From Roseibium album (GTDB lineage: Bacteria; Pseudomonadota; Alphaproteobacteria; Rhizobiales; Stappiaceae), in contig CXTY01000001.1 in assembly GCA_001404055.1 (NCBI GenBank), positions 1-64,000 on the forward strand: 64,000 nt of DNA, given 5' to 3'. Shown one piece after another: positions 24,875-33,139 of the stretch. A program made the position numbers and the translations under genes. The notes under the pieces are model-generated. The model made no database searches, was not told where the DNA came from, and was given only the letters and a program-made list of their open reading frames with translations. Positions within the stretch are counted from its first letter, which is position 1. Each line of letters opens with the position of its first letter.

Positions 24875-25543
24875 TCAGGCTGCCTGATCAAGCAGGCTTT
24901 CAAAAAGAATACGGCCTTCGAGGCCGCCATTCAGTGCTTCAACCAGATTTTCCGGATGTGGCATCATTCCCAGAACATTGCCGTTTGCATTCATGACGCC
25001 TGCAATATCGTTGATGGAACCGTTGGGGTTGGTGCCGTCCGCGTAGCGGAAGATGACCTGGCCATTGTCTTCAACCTGCTTCAGCGTTTCGGGATCGGCA
25101 AAGTAATTACCATCGTGATGGGCAACCGGGCAGCGCCAGACCTGACCTTTTTCAAACTTGGAGGAGAAACGGGTCGCGTTGTTGACCGTCTCCATCATCA
25201 CTTCCTTGCAGATGAAGTGCAGGTTCGCATTGCGCATCAGGGAGCCGGGCAACAGTCCCGCTTCAGTCAGGATCTGAAAACCGTTGCAAACCCCGAGGAC
25301 GGACACGCCACTATCGGCCTTGGCGACAAGATCCTTCAGGATTGGCGAACGAGCAGCAATCGCACCAGCGCGCAGGTAATCCCCATAAGAAAAGCCACCA
25401 GGAACGACGACAAGGTCAACGTCCGGCAGCGTGCTATCCGTGTGCCAGACGCTTTGCGGACGCGTGCCGGTGATCAATTCCAGCGCATGGAACATGTCTC
25501 GATCACGGTTGGAGCCTGGAAAAACGATGACAGCGGTTTTCAT
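24875..25543 (-). CDS. purQ: phosphoribosylformylglycinamidine synthase I, glutaminase subunit
   Basis: PurQ hydrolyses glutamine and passes ammonia to PurL. The class I amidotransferase triad is visible: nucleophile Cys in [11 protein letters not shown], and His/Glu in [26 protein letters not shown] is the conserved N-terminal block. 222 residues is normal for the separate-subunit form. The order purS, 35-residue membrane peptide, purQ, DUF2164 with gaps of 16-23 bp indicates one operon. Confidence 0.96.
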   Translation of the reverse strand: MKTAVIVFPGSNRDRDMFHALELITGTRPQSVWHTDSTLPDVDLVVVPGGFSYGDYLRAGAIAARSPILKDLVAKADSGVSVLGVCNGFQILTEAGLLPGSLMRNANLHFICKEVMMETVNNATRFSSKFEKGQVWRCPVAHHDGNYFADPETLKQVEDNGQVIFRYADGTNPNGSINDIAGVMNANGNVLGMMPHPENLVEALNGGLEGRILFESLLDQAA

Positions 25544-25561
25544 GGAGCGGGTCCTGTAAGT

Positions 25562-25669
25562 TCAAAGCAGGAAAAACACGGCAAGCAGTGCCGCAATCGC
25601 TGGCAGAAGGATGAAGATTGCCGCTTTGACAGCCAAGAAGCTTATAGCCTTGCGGGTATCATCATCCAT
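25562..25669 (-). CDS. 35-residue membrane protein between purS and purQ
   Basis: An ATG at 25669, 17 bp after the purS stop, opens a 35-residue frame: MDDDTRKAISFLAVKAAIF leads into a hydrophobic helix ending AALLAVFFLL. The acidic N-terminus then single helix is the layout of the small membrane protein associated with FGAM synthase genes that I recall from alphaproteobacterial annotation. No clear SD is visible, so translation may be coupled to purS. It might tether the PurSQL complex to the membrane; that is inference. Confidence 0.7.
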   Translation of the reverse strand: MDDDTRKAISFLAVKAAIFILLPAIAALLAVFFLL

Positions 25670-25685
25670 CGACAGCGACCATGTT

Positions 25686-25925
25686 TCAGGCGATTTCGAT
25701 CGCGTAGTTTTCGATGACGGTGTTGGCAAGAAGTTTTTCGCACATCTGCTCAAGTTCCGCCCGGGCTGCATCCTTGTCGGTGCTGGCCAATTCAACATCA
25801 AACACCTTGCCCTGACGGACACTGTCGATATCGTTGAAGCCAAGGCCGCCGAGCGCGCCTTCGATGGCTTTTCCCTGAGGATCGAGAACACCGTTTTTCA
25901 AGGTGACGATCACACGTGCTTTCAT
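25686..25925 (-). CDS. purS: phosphoribosylformylglycinamidine synthase subunit PurS
   Basis: This 79-residue protein shows the PurS pattern MKARVIVTLKNGVLDPQGKAIEGALGGLGF in pieces, with VRQGKVFDVEL and ANTVIENYAIE. PurS bridges PurQ and PurL in the FGAM synthetase complex. It is the first gene after purC; a terminator-like hairpin follows purC, so purS may have its own promoter in the 249-bp gap. Confidence 0.95.
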   Translation of the reverse strand: MKARVIVTLKNGVLDPQGKAIEGALGGLGFNDIDSVRQGKVFDVELASTDKDAARAELEQMCEKLLANTVIENYAIEIA

Positions 25926-26135
25926 GACTTTCTTGTCTCCATCAACGTCCGTTGGAATATCCTGCGTTCAGTCGAATGCTGTCAGGAGGCTCCATCAGAT
26001 TTAGGTCGATTGATCGTATCCGGACTGATTGATCCGATTAGCGTTTCAATCAGCTCAGGGTTTGATCCTGACCGTTTGGGGGCTCCATACACCAGCTTGA
26101 CCCGTTCTGGAAGGGATGAAGGGAGCCGAAATGAA

Positions 26136-26165
26136 AAACCCCCGCCATTCTTTCAAAGGCGGGGG
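26136..26165 (-). terminator. rho-independent terminator after purC
   Basis: On the minus strand CCCCCGCC (26158-26165 complement) pairs with GGCGGGGG (26139-26146 complement) across an 11-nt loop and is followed by TTTTTC. It begins 10 bp after the purC stop. The remaining gap to purS (about 200 bp) probably holds a promoter. Confidence 0.85.
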
Positions 26166-26174
26166 CGAATTCGT

Positions 26175-26939
26175 TTATTTCACCAGGGTCGGGCCGGTTC
26201 CGGCGGGGCGCTCATTGGCAGCGATGATGCCAAGGCGCTTGGCGACTTCCTGGTAGGCCTCCAGCATACCGCCCATATCGCGGCGGAAGCGATCCTTGTC
26301 CATCTTGTCGTTGGTCTCGATGTCCCAAAGGCGGCAGCTGTCGGGAGAGATCTCGTCGGCGACCACAATACGCATCAGATCGCCTTCAAACAGCCGACCG
26401 CATTCGATCTTGAAATCGACGAGGCGAATGCCGACGCCAAGGAACAGACCGGACAGGAAATCGTTGACGCGGATCGCAAGCGCCATCATGTCGTCGAGTT
26501 CCTGGGGCGTCGCCCAGCCGAACGCTGTAACGTGTTCTTCTGAAACCATCGGATCATCAAGTTCATCGTTCTTGTAATAGAACTCGATGATGGAGCGCGG
26601 CAGCTGTGTGCCTTCTTCCAGACCAAGCCGCTTGGCTATCTGCCCGGCAGCAACGTTGCGGACAACAATCTCCAGCGGAATGATCTCAACTTCCCGGATC
26701 AACTGTTCGCGCATATTCATGCGGCGAATGAAGTGAGTCGGGATACCGATCGCGTTCAAATGATTGAAGATGTATTCGGAGATGCGGTTGTTCAGCACAC
26801 CCTTACCGTCAACAATCTCGTGTTTTTTGTTGTTGAAGGCGGTCGCGTCATCCTTGAAGTGCTGGACCAGAGTGCCTGGTTCCGGACCTTCATAGAGAAT
26901 CTTCGCTTTACCTTCATAAATGCGCCGACGGCGGTTCAT
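26175..26939 (-). CDS. purC: phosphoribosylaminoimidazole-succinocarboxamide synthase (SAICAR synthetase)
   Basis: PurC condenses CAIR with aspartate using ATP. Recognisable blocks are [12 protein letters not shown] at the N-terminus, [22 protein letters not shown], and FKIECGRL and [12 protein letters not shown]. 254 residues is the usual single-domain bacterial form. ATG 26939. It heads the purC-purS-purQ series on the minus strand, although the terminator after it may separate expression. Confidence 0.96.
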   Translation of the reverse strand: MNRRRRIYEGKAKILYEGPEPGTLVQHFKDDATAFNNKKHEIVDGKGVLNNRISEYIFNHLNAIGIPTHFIRRMNMREQLIREVEIIPLEIVVRNVAAGQIAKRLGLEEGTQLPRSIIEFYYKNDELDDPMVSEEHVTAFGWATPQELDDMMALAIRVNDFLSGLFLGVGIRLVDFKIECGRLFEGDLMRIVVADEISPDSCRLWDIETNDKMDKDRFRRDMGGMLEAYQEVAKRLGIIAANERPAGTGPTLVK

Positions 26940-27263
26940 GGGCTGTACCGTGTTGTTTTATAAGAGAGAGGGACCTTGCTCACCCTTCCTGATTTCCACC
27001 GGGATGGTCTCCGTCGACCGGTGGTCGCCATCAGGTTGCATTCCCTGTTTTGCGGCGCGGAACTTACCTGAAGCGGGGCAAAAGTACAATCGCCTGTTTT
27101 TGGCCTTCTTTTTTGGCGACTGAGGTCCTTTAAAATCGCCAACCGCTAATGCTTTTGGCGCATGTGCGAAGGTACTGCGTTGATTTGTACGGCTGGCGGG
27201 GATATGCAAGACACCAAATAAGCCCCATATGTAGGGTAGTGCATAAGCGCAGTTCAGGAGACA
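26940..27263. other. divergent intergenic region between purC and zeta subunit gene
   Basis: No gene is supported here. The 324 bp should contain the purC promoter and the zeta-subunit promoter. I saw no clear palindrome. A T-rich stretch with TTTTTGG and TTTTTTGG (about 27098-27117) is the only notable composition. Confidence 0.4.
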
Positions 27264-27593
27264 ATGAGTATGAGCACATTCGACAAGCGCGAAAAGGGAT
27301 TTGAAAACAAGTTCGCGCATGACGAGGAGCTGCGGTTCAAGGCGACCGCACGGCGCAACAAACTGCTGGGTCTGTGGGCAGCAGAACTTCTGGGTCACGA
27401 AGGTGACAAGGCTGAAGACTATGCCAAGGAAGTTGTTCGGGCAGACTTCGAAGAGCCGGGCGACGAAGATGTGTTCCGCAAGATCCGTGGAGACTTCGAC
27501 GCCAGCAATGTTGATCAGTCCGATCATCAGATTCGCCGCAACATGGACGAATTGATGCATAAGGCCGTCGAGCAGATCCAGAACGAAGCCTGA
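27264..27593 (+). CDS. F1Fo-ATPase inhibitor zeta subunit (DUF1476 family)
   Basis: This 109-residue helical protein matches the alphaproteobacterial zeta subunit: FDKREKGFENKFAHDEELRFKATARRNKLLGLWAAELLG in pieces, then YAKEVVRADFEEPGDEDVFRKI. The protein inhibits ATP hydrolysis by F1 through its N-terminal inhibitory segment. ATG 27264 follows AGGAG; the second Met (27270) is also plausible. It is divergent from purC and followed by a strong terminator, so it is a single-gene transcript. Its place in the purine region ties ATP conservation to ATP precursor synthesis only by location. Confidence 0.92.
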   Translation: MSMSTFDKREKGFENKFAHDEELRFKATARRNKLLGLWAAELLGHEGDKAEDYAKEVVRADFEEPGDEDVFRKIRGDFDASNVDQSDHQIRRNMDELMHKAVEQIQNEA

Positions 27594-27618
27594 TCCCACG
27601 CTTCGCTGTAAATTATGA

Positions 27619-27647
27619 AAGCCTCCGTCTTGGACGGAGGCTTTTTT
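27619..27647 (+). terminator. rho-independent terminator after the zeta subunit gene
   Basis: AAGCCTCCGTC (27619-27629), TTG loop, GACGGAGGCTT (27633-27643) followed by TTTT. Perfect 11-bp stem, 26 bp after the stop. Confidence 0.93.
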
Positions 27648-27742
27648 CATGGTTCGCGCAAATTCCGGGTAAGTCGTCCTGGCCAAACGAAGCGGTAGCC
27701 GTATGGCGTTGTTGTTTTGACAGGCTAGTTTTCAGTGCTCCC

Positions 27743-28621
27743 TCAAAGGCTCGCTCGTATGAATTCGACGAGAGCCTTCACGCGTTTGGGAATGAAACGC
27801 CGTTCAGGGAAAATTGCGTGGACTTCAAAGGGCTCCGGGGAGCTTGAAGGCATGACCGGAACCAGTTCACCAGATCGAATATGGTCTTCAACCAGCCACA
27901 GCGGGCTGAGTGTTATCCCAAACCCATCAAGCGCTGCCTCGACTGCGGCCTCCGGGGAGCTGACCCGCACGCGGCCGGTCACGCGAATATTCCTTTTCTC
28001 CTTGCCCGAAACAAACGTCCAGTTTTTACCGGAAGGCACGAGAGAATAGAGGACACACTGATGCTGCTTCAGGTCTTCGATGGAAGAAGGCACGCTGTTG
28101 GCTTTGATGTAATTCGGGCTGGCGACCAGAACCCTTTCGATGGAGGCGAGTTTTCGCGTCACCATGGTCGGATCAAAACTGCTGCCCGACCGTATCGCGA
28201 CATCTACACCGTCGCGCAGCAAATCGATCCTGCGGTCCTCGATGAGAATATCCAGGTCAAGATCGGGGTGTTCGGCCAAAAACTCCCAGAGCTTAGGAAG
28301 AATGCGATAGCGACCGAATGTGTCCGGGACAGCAATTTTAATGGTGCCGGAAATGGCCGCCTTGGCATCGGATACGTCAGCTTCCATTTCAGCAACATCG
28401 AGCAGCAGCGAACGCGCACGCTGATGATAGGACGCTCCAGCGTCCGTCAGGCGCATGCGGCGTGTGCTGCGGTTGATCAGCTTGGTGCCAAGCCGCTTTT
28501 CAAGATTTGATATGGTCTTGCTGACGGATGACTGGGTGATGCCGAGTTCTTCTGCCGTGCGCGTGAAACTCTCCGTTTCTGCCACCCGGACAAACACTGA
28601 CATCGACTGAAAAACATCCAC
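27743..28621 (-). CDS. LysR-family regulator (CrgA-like)
   Basis: The helix-turn-helix (ETESFTRTAEELGITQSSVSKTISNLE) and the effector domain (DLDLDILIEDRRIDLLRDGVDVAIRSGS) match the CrgA/DmlR-type subgroup. The start is GTG 28621 with AGGA upstream; the internal ATG lies out of frame. It is divergent from an AhpD-like gene at 28766, its likely target. ATTCCT...AGGAAT, an inverted repeat separated by 13 bp, lies in the spacer near the regulator start. Confidence 0.87.
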   Translation of the reverse strand: MDVFQSMSVFVRVAETESFTRTAEELGITQSSVSKTISNLEKRLGTKLINRSTRRMRLTDAGASYHQRARSLLLDVAEMEADVSDAKAAISGTIKIAVPDTFGRYRILPKLWEFLAEHPDLDLDILIEDRRIDLLRDGVDVAIRSGSSFDPTMVTRKLASIERVLVASPNYIKANSVPSSIEDLKQHQCVLYSLVPSGKNWTFVSGKEKRNIRVTGRVRVSSPEAAVEAALDGFGITLSPLWLVEDHIRSGELVPVMPSSSPEPFEVHAIFPERRFIPKRVKALVEFIRASL

Positions 28622-28765
28622 TGCGAGATTCCTATTTATTCACCAAAGGAATATATCATATCAAAAACGGGCTATATATCTCAATTAGGACATCAAATAA
28701 ACCTCCCGACGACGGACCTGCTGACGAACGCAGCGATCTCGCAATCTCAAATCCGGGAGCTTCAA

Positions 28766-29293
28766 ATGACCTATCTCACCCAACACGACGGCATGGATAA
28801 TTTTCTTGTCTCGCTCGTCCGCGACCATGAACGCTATGAGCCAATTGTGAAATTCCTCGACAATATCATCGCTGCCTCAACCGACCTGAGCTGGCTAGAG
28901 CTGGAAGTTGTCGGAGAGGAAGTGGCACGCCTGCTCGGTGCGGACTATTGCCGGAACCTCAGAAAAGGAATGGTTTCAACGCTGGATGAACAGGATGAAG
29001 ACATTGAGCGCATGAAGGTGCTGCTAAGGTTCACCACGCGTGTGATCCAATCGCCAAAAAGCATCGACAAAGAACTGATTGACGAGTTGCGGCTAAGCGG
29101 CCTGAGCGACCAGGGCATCGAGGATCTGATCGGCTGGATCTGTATCTTGCAGATGTATTCCGTTGTTGAACATGCTTTTGGTTTTGAGGGTATGCCACAG
29201 AATGTGCTCAACGAGATCGCTGCTGGCACCGTTGAAAACAAGGGGTATCTTCCGAGTTTTCAATACTTTGTCGAGATGAGCCGTCAAGCATGA
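28766..29293 (+). CDS. AhpD/carboxymuconolactone decarboxylase-fold protein, divergent
   Basis: The 175-residue all-helical protein resembles the AhpD-like fold: ELEVVGEEVARLLGADYCRNLRKG near residue 50, then FTTRVIQSPKSIDKELIDELRLSGLSDQGIEDLIGWICI in pieces. Only one cysteine (ADYC) stands where AhpD has a CxxC pair, so it may not be a standard disulfide reductase. Divergent from a LysR gene, which probably regulates it. The match is by pattern only and remains moderate. Confidence 0.6.
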   Translation: MTYLTQHDGMDNFLVSLVRDHERYEPIVKFLDNIIAASTDLSWLELEVVGEEVARLLGADYCRNLRKGMVSTLDEQDEDIERMKVLLRFTTRVIQSPKSIDKELIDELRLSGLSDQGIEDLIGWICILQMYSVVEHAFGFEGMPQNVLNEIAAGTVENKGYLPSFQYFVEMSRQA

Positions 29294-29414
29294 TCAAAGA
29301 GGCAGGCGGGGCGATGGTCTCGCCTGTCCTTTGAAGGGGGGTATCAGTGTCACCTAACTGTGGTTGTTTCGGGTGGCCTGGACAAATCGCATCGAAAGGC
29401 GAGGAGGCTGAGCC

Positions 29415-29624
29415 CTAGCTGCACGCTAAATCAAAGTGATAGAGATTGGCTTTTCCGTCACGCTCCACGGTGACAGTCCCTTGCGCGCCTGCAAAAATAC
29501 CCGTTCCCCCGATAATGCTGGACGGCAGATACTTGCCTTGGACCCGTTGTATGGTGGTGAAAACAACCCCTTTATCAAACACGTCGACTGGTTCGGTTAC
29601 CCTATCGACCTGTTGCCAACCGCA
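29415..29624 (-). pseudogene. C-terminal fragment of an allene-oxide-cyclase/dirigent-like barrel protein
   Basis: On the minus strand a 69-residue frame ends in a normal-looking TAG at 29415. It encodes VFTTIQRVQGKYLPSSIIGG followed by TGIFAGAQGTVTVERDGKA and NLYHFDLACS. The IIGGTGIFAGAQGTVTVE block is the hallmark of allene oxide cyclase/dirigent-like beta-barrels. There is no ATG, and the frame is closed upstream by TGA at 29625, so the N-terminal half is missing; the aldolase gene begins where it should lie. Probably a remnant left by a rearrangement. Confidence 0.65.
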
Positions 29625-29708
29625 TCAACCGGACACTTTTGATCTAATTGAGCCTTGCGGTAGCCGTAAAGCGTGGATTTGATGGCAGAGCAAATCAGGA
29701 GCCCACTT

Positions 29709-30515
29709 GTGACCAAACAAATTTCTCTTTCAGACAAACTTCGTTCCGGAACGCCAGTTATCACCGGCTGGTCGTTTTTGTCTGAACCCATGATCGTGGA
29801 GATGTTTGCGAGGGCAGGGTATCCCGCAGTTACGGTCGACATGCAGCATGGCACCTATGATTTTGATGGTGCACGTGACGCATTGTCAGCCATTGCACTT
29901 GGTGGCGCGCATCGGATTGCACGTATTCCACTTGCAGACAACGCGATGGCAGGACGCCTGGCGGATATGGGGGCTGAATGCCTGATCGCGCCGATGATCA
30001 ATTCGCGCGAGGAGGCTGTTGCCTTTGCGAGGGCAATCAAATACCCGCCGGTCGGCGACAGGAGTTTTGGCCCTTTTCGCGCGGCGCAGCTCAGCGGCGA
30101 GAGCAGCGAAGAATATTTAAAAACCGCCAATTCCCAGCTTGTCTCATTGGCGATGATTGAATCGCAGGAAGCCATCGACGCACTCGATGATATCCTGTCG
30201 GTTCCTGAGCTGGACGGGGTGTTTGTTGGGCCAAGCGATTTGTCGCTCTCACTCTCCAACGGTGAGGGTGTTGATCCAAATGGTGAAGGGACCGCCGAAA
30301 TTTGTGCGATGATCGCCGATAAGACCGCACAGGCCGGGAAAATTCCCGGCGTTTTCTGTCTCAACGCAGACAAGGTGAAGGAAGCCATTCAGCAAGGCTT
30401 CAAGCTGATTACCCACGGAATCGACATTGCTTTTATAAATGATTCCGCCAAGACAGCGCTGAGTGACGTAGACGGTTTGCCTTCGGAGAAGCCAGGCGCC
30501 TTGACGACTTATTGA
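29709..30515 (+). CDS. HpcH/HpaI-type aldolase
   Basis: Class II pyruvate aldolase fold: VTVDMQHGTYDFDGARDAL holds the catalytic His, MIESQEAIDALDDIL the metal-ligand Glu, and VFVGPSDLSLSL the metal-ligand Asp. Such enzymes split 4-hydroxy-2-oxo acids into pyruvate and an aldehyde. I choose GTG 29709, 7 nt after AGGAG, over the GTG at 29673 and ATG at 29682, which lack a good ribosome site. 268 residues is normal. The LysR gene at 30543 is convergent, so regulation by it is not obvious. Confidence 0.87.
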   Translation: MTKQISLSDKLRSGTPVITGWSFLSEPMIVEMFARAGYPAVTVDMQHGTYDFDGARDALSAIALGGAHRIARIPLADNAMAGRLADMGAECLIAPMINSREEAVAFARAIKYPPVGDRSFGPFRAAQLSGESSEEYLKTANSQLVSLAMIESQEAIDALDDILSVPELDGVFVGPSDLSLSLSNGEGVDPNGEGTAEICAMIADKTAQAGKIPGVFCLNADKVKEAIQQGFKLITHGIDIAFINDSAKTALSDVDGLPSEKPGALTTY

Positions 30516-30542
30516 GGGCCGTCACCGGCCTGCGCTCTAAAT

Positions 30543-31457
30543 CTATTGCAATTCTCTTGCCCAGCAAGGCCGCGCCGATCCGTAGAGGTCGGCGAACCTG
30601 TCGATCAGCACGCGTATTTTCCTCGGAACAAGCGTTCTCGCAGCATGGACCGCATAGAGGGGCTTTGAGGGTAGTTCATGCTCTTTGAGCACCTGAACAA
30701 GTTCGCCGGACACCACATAGGGCGCTGCAACAAATGCGGGCAGGCGGGCGACCCCGAGCCCCTGAAGGGCGGCTTCGCATAAAACTTCGCCATTGTTGAC
30801 CTGAAAGTTGCCGGAAACAGCAATCTCGTCTTGGCCGAAATCAGATTTGAAAACCCAGGTGTCCTTGTTGTCCGAATAGGAAAAGAGAATGCAGTTGTGG
30901 GTCAGGAGATCTGAGGGAACCGCGATTGCTGGCTTCTGTTTCAAGTAGCCAGGTGAGGCACAGACAACACTTCCAAGGTTTGCGAGCTTCCGGCAGATCA
31001 GGCTGGAGACGGGCAGGTCACCGAACTGGAGTGCGAGGTCACAGCCAAGGTCCAGCGGGTTAACACGCTTGTCGTCCAGAAGCAGATCGATAGACAGTTC
31101 GGGGTAGGTGGCCAGAATACCTGGCACATGTGGCGCGACATGCAGCTTGCCGAAGGCCATGGGAGCCAGGATCCTCACGTGCCCGATCACCGCTTCACTG
31201 TGCAGGCGTGCGGCGGTCTCGGCATCCTTCAAGTGTGTCAGGCCAGCTACAGCGTGAGCAAGGTAGCGTTCGCCCGCTTCTGTAAGCCGTAAATGCCGTG
31301 TTGTACGTTCCAGCAGGCGGATCGATAACTTGCTTTCAAGCGCGCTTATACGTCGGCTGACAGCTGATTTCGACAGCCCGAGAGCTGTGGCTGCCTTTGA
31401 AAAACTGTTCGTCTCCGCCACGGCTGCAAAGACTTCCGCATCAAGGAGTGCGTCCAT
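30543..31457 (-). CDS. LysR-family regulator (CrgA-like)
   Basis: Helix-turn-helix ETNSFSKAATALGLSKSAVSRRISALE near residue 15 and effector-domain blocks LSIDLLLDDKRVNPLDLGCDLALQFG and LYAVHAARTLVPRKIRVLID place it in the CrgA/DmlR-type subgroup, like the protein at 27743. ATG 31457. It is divergent from a DMT-family exporter, with an inverted repeat CGCAACAA...TTGTTGCG between them, so the exporter is the likely target. Confidence 0.88.
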   Translation of the reverse strand: MDALLDAEVFAAVAETNSFSKAATALGLSKSAVSRRISALESKLSIRLLERTTRHLRLTEAGERYLAHAVAGLTHLKDAETAARLHSEAVIGHVRILAPMAFGKLHVAPHVPGILATYPELSIDLLLDDKRVNPLDLGCDLALQFGDLPVSSLICRKLANLGSVVCASPGYLKQKPAIAVPSDLLTHNCILFSYSDNKDTWVFKSDFGQDEIAVSGNFQVNNGEVLCEAALQGLGVARLPAFVAAPYVVSGELVQVLKEHELPSKPLYAVHAARTLVPRKIRVLIDRFADLYGSARPCWARELQ

Positions 31458-31471
31458 ATTGTTGATCTCTG

Positions 31472-31507
31472 CGCAACAAAGAAGTGCAGAATGTCATTAT
31501 TGTTGCG
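31472..31507. promoter_or_regulatory. CGCAACAA-N20-TTGTTGCG inverted repeat
   Basis: CGCAACAA (31472-31479) and TTGTTGCG (31500-31507) are exact inverted copies 20 bp apart, 15 bp upstream of the LysR start and 68 bp before the exporter gene. The spacing fits two half sites of a LysR tetramer. Confidence 0.55.
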
Positions 31508-31574
31508 AGTAGTGAAGGTGAATATCTGAAGGGCCACAAGAACATTCGTTCGGTTCAAAAAAAGAGGGCTCTTC

Positions 31575-32543
31575 ATGATCAAATCGGAATCCGAAAAATC
31601 TCGCTCAGGTCGTGGTTCGCATTCGAGGATTGCAGGTGGGTTGATCGTCGGTATCGGTCTATTGGTCGGAGGAAATTTCGTACTTGCCAAATATCTTGTA
31701 ATGGCGGACCTCGCGCCTTTCCTGGTGTTCTACTGGCAAATCACAGGTGCGACAGTGATACTGACGCTGGTGATGCTGCACCAAAATAAAATGCGCTTGC
31801 CGGGTGCTGCTTCCTTTGCGTTGTGGCGTTATTGCGTACTCGGCGGGATACTTGGGATTACTCTCCCACAGGTTCTGGGTTATTTCGCTCTCCGGGACGT
31901 GCCAGCGGGTCTTTTCACGATGGTGGTGACTCTATCACCGCTGCTCACGTTTCTGGCCGCGTCAGTCTACGAGAGACGGATATTGCCCTTTCATCGCGGT
32001 CTAGGCCTCCTGATCGGACTTGGAGGGATCTGCCTTGCTGTTCTTCCTGGTCTCAGGGGCGCAGCTTTTCCAGCGATGGCGATCGGTATCGCCTTGTTCG
32101 TTCCGGTGTTGTTGGCGATTACGAACGTCTTCAGGGACAAGGCCTATCCCTCCGGCACGAACCCGCTATTTCTCGCGGCTGCCACGCTGGGATCACAGGT
32201 GGTTTTGTTGGCGCCCCTTGGCTACGCCGTCGGTGCGTTTGATGTTCGCCAGGAAGCCATCATCACATTTGGTGCCCACTTGGGCGCGCTGATTGTGATC
32301 ACAGCACTGAGTTACATCCTGACTTTTGAACTTTACCGACACACTGACGGCGTCGGCTTCAGTCAGGTCGGATACTTTGCAACACTCTCGGGTCTAGGGG
32401 CCGGTAGCCTGTTCCTCGGCGAGAGCATCAGCTTGCTCTTCATTGGTGCCGTTATTTTGCTGTTTGGCGGCTTGGCGCTTGCAAACGGCGTCTTCACCAG
32501 CAATTCCAAATTCGGTTCAAGGAAAGAGAAGCAAGCTGATTAG
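31575..32543 (+). CDS. EamA/DMT-family transporter
   Basis: Ten hydrophobic helices arranged as two EamA repeats (first GGLIVGIGLLVGGNFVLAKYL, second PAMAIGIALFVPVLLAITNVFR) identify a drug/metabolite exporter of 322 residues. Each repeat ends with a helix pair typical of the family, the last being GAVILLFGGLALANGVF. AGAGGG precedes ATG 31575. Divergent LysR regulator probably controls it. Substrate unknown; amino acids or related metabolites are usual. Confidence 0.88.
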   Translation: MIKSESEKSRSGRGSHSRIAGGLIVGIGLLVGGNFVLAKYLVMADLAPFLVFYWQITGATVILTLVMLHQNKMRLPGAASFALWRYCVLGGILGITLPQVLGYFALRDVPAGLFTMVVTLSPLLTFLAASVYERRILPFHRGLGLLIGLGGICLAVLPGLRGAAFPAMAIGIALFVPVLLAITNVFRDKAYPSGTNPLFLAAATLGSQVVLLAPLGYAVGAFDVRQEAIITFGAHLGALIVITALSYILTFELYRHTDGVGFSQVGYFATLSGLGAGSLFLGESISLLFIGAVILLFGGLALANGVFTSNSKFGSRKEKQAD

Positions 32544-32553
32544 GTTCAATGGT

Positions 32554-33108
32554 TTACCCAAGTCTTTTCATGAAGTGCGCGAAGGACATTACGCCTTCCG
32601 GCCAGGGGCCATGGCCGCTTTCCGCATTGATGTGGCCAGCTTCGCCCGCATCTTGAAACGTTGTCCCCCAGGACTTGGAGAAAGCCTCGGCCCGCTCATA
32701 GTCGCAATAAGGATCGTTGCGGCTTGCAACCATGTGTGCCGGGAACGGCAGGGGATCGTGCGGGATCGGCTTGAAGTCTCCGCCGTCGAACTCCGCGACC
32801 AGACCTTTGCGGTCCCAATCAGAGGGCGCAACCAGATAGGCGCCCTTGATCTTGTCCTTCAGCACATGTGCACCGTGCGCGATCAGGATGCAGCCCAGGG
32901 AGTGGCCGACAAGTACAACAGGCTTCGTTGCTGCTTCGACTTCGCCAACAAGCGTATCAAGCCATTCTTTCTTGCTGGGTGTGTGCAACTCGGCCTGCTT
33001 GACGACTTTGGCAGTCGCCATCTTGTCTTGCCAGCGCAAAAGCCAATGGCCGGGCAGCGTCTTGCCGTAACCCGGGACGAGCAGAATGTCAGTTTCTGAA
33101 ATCTTCAT
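32554..33108 (-). CDS. RBBP9/YdeN-family serine hydrolase
   Basis: A short alpha/beta hydrolase of 184 residues: nucleophile elbow GHSLGCI near residue 69, acid Asp in SRNDPYCDYERA, and catalytic His in GEAGHINAESGHGPWPEG, all characteristic of PF06821. Substrate unknown; the family hydrolyses small esters. It lies 31 bp downstream of the metallophosphoesterase on the same strand, so the two probably form an operon. Confidence 0.88.
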   Translation of the reverse strand: MKISETDILLVPGYGKTLPGHWLLRWQDKMATAKVVKQAELHTPSKKEWLDTLVGEVEAATKPVVLVGHSLGCILIAHGAHVLKDKIKGAYLVAPSDWDRKGLVAEFDGGDFKPIPHDPLPFPAHMVASRNDPYCDYERAEAFSKSWGTTFQDAGEAGHINAESGHGPWPEGVMSFAHFMKRLG

Positions 33109-33139
33109 GGAACACTCTTAGTCGATTTTGTTTGTATCT

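Noticed and set aside
24821..25717. Plus-strand open frame of 298 aa opposite purQ and purS
   Set aside because: It is antisense to two well-identified genes and shows no domain.
29436..29682. Plus-strand open frames opposite the broken barrel gene
   Set aside because: The minus strand gives the recognisable GGTG block; the plus frames are its antisense shadows.
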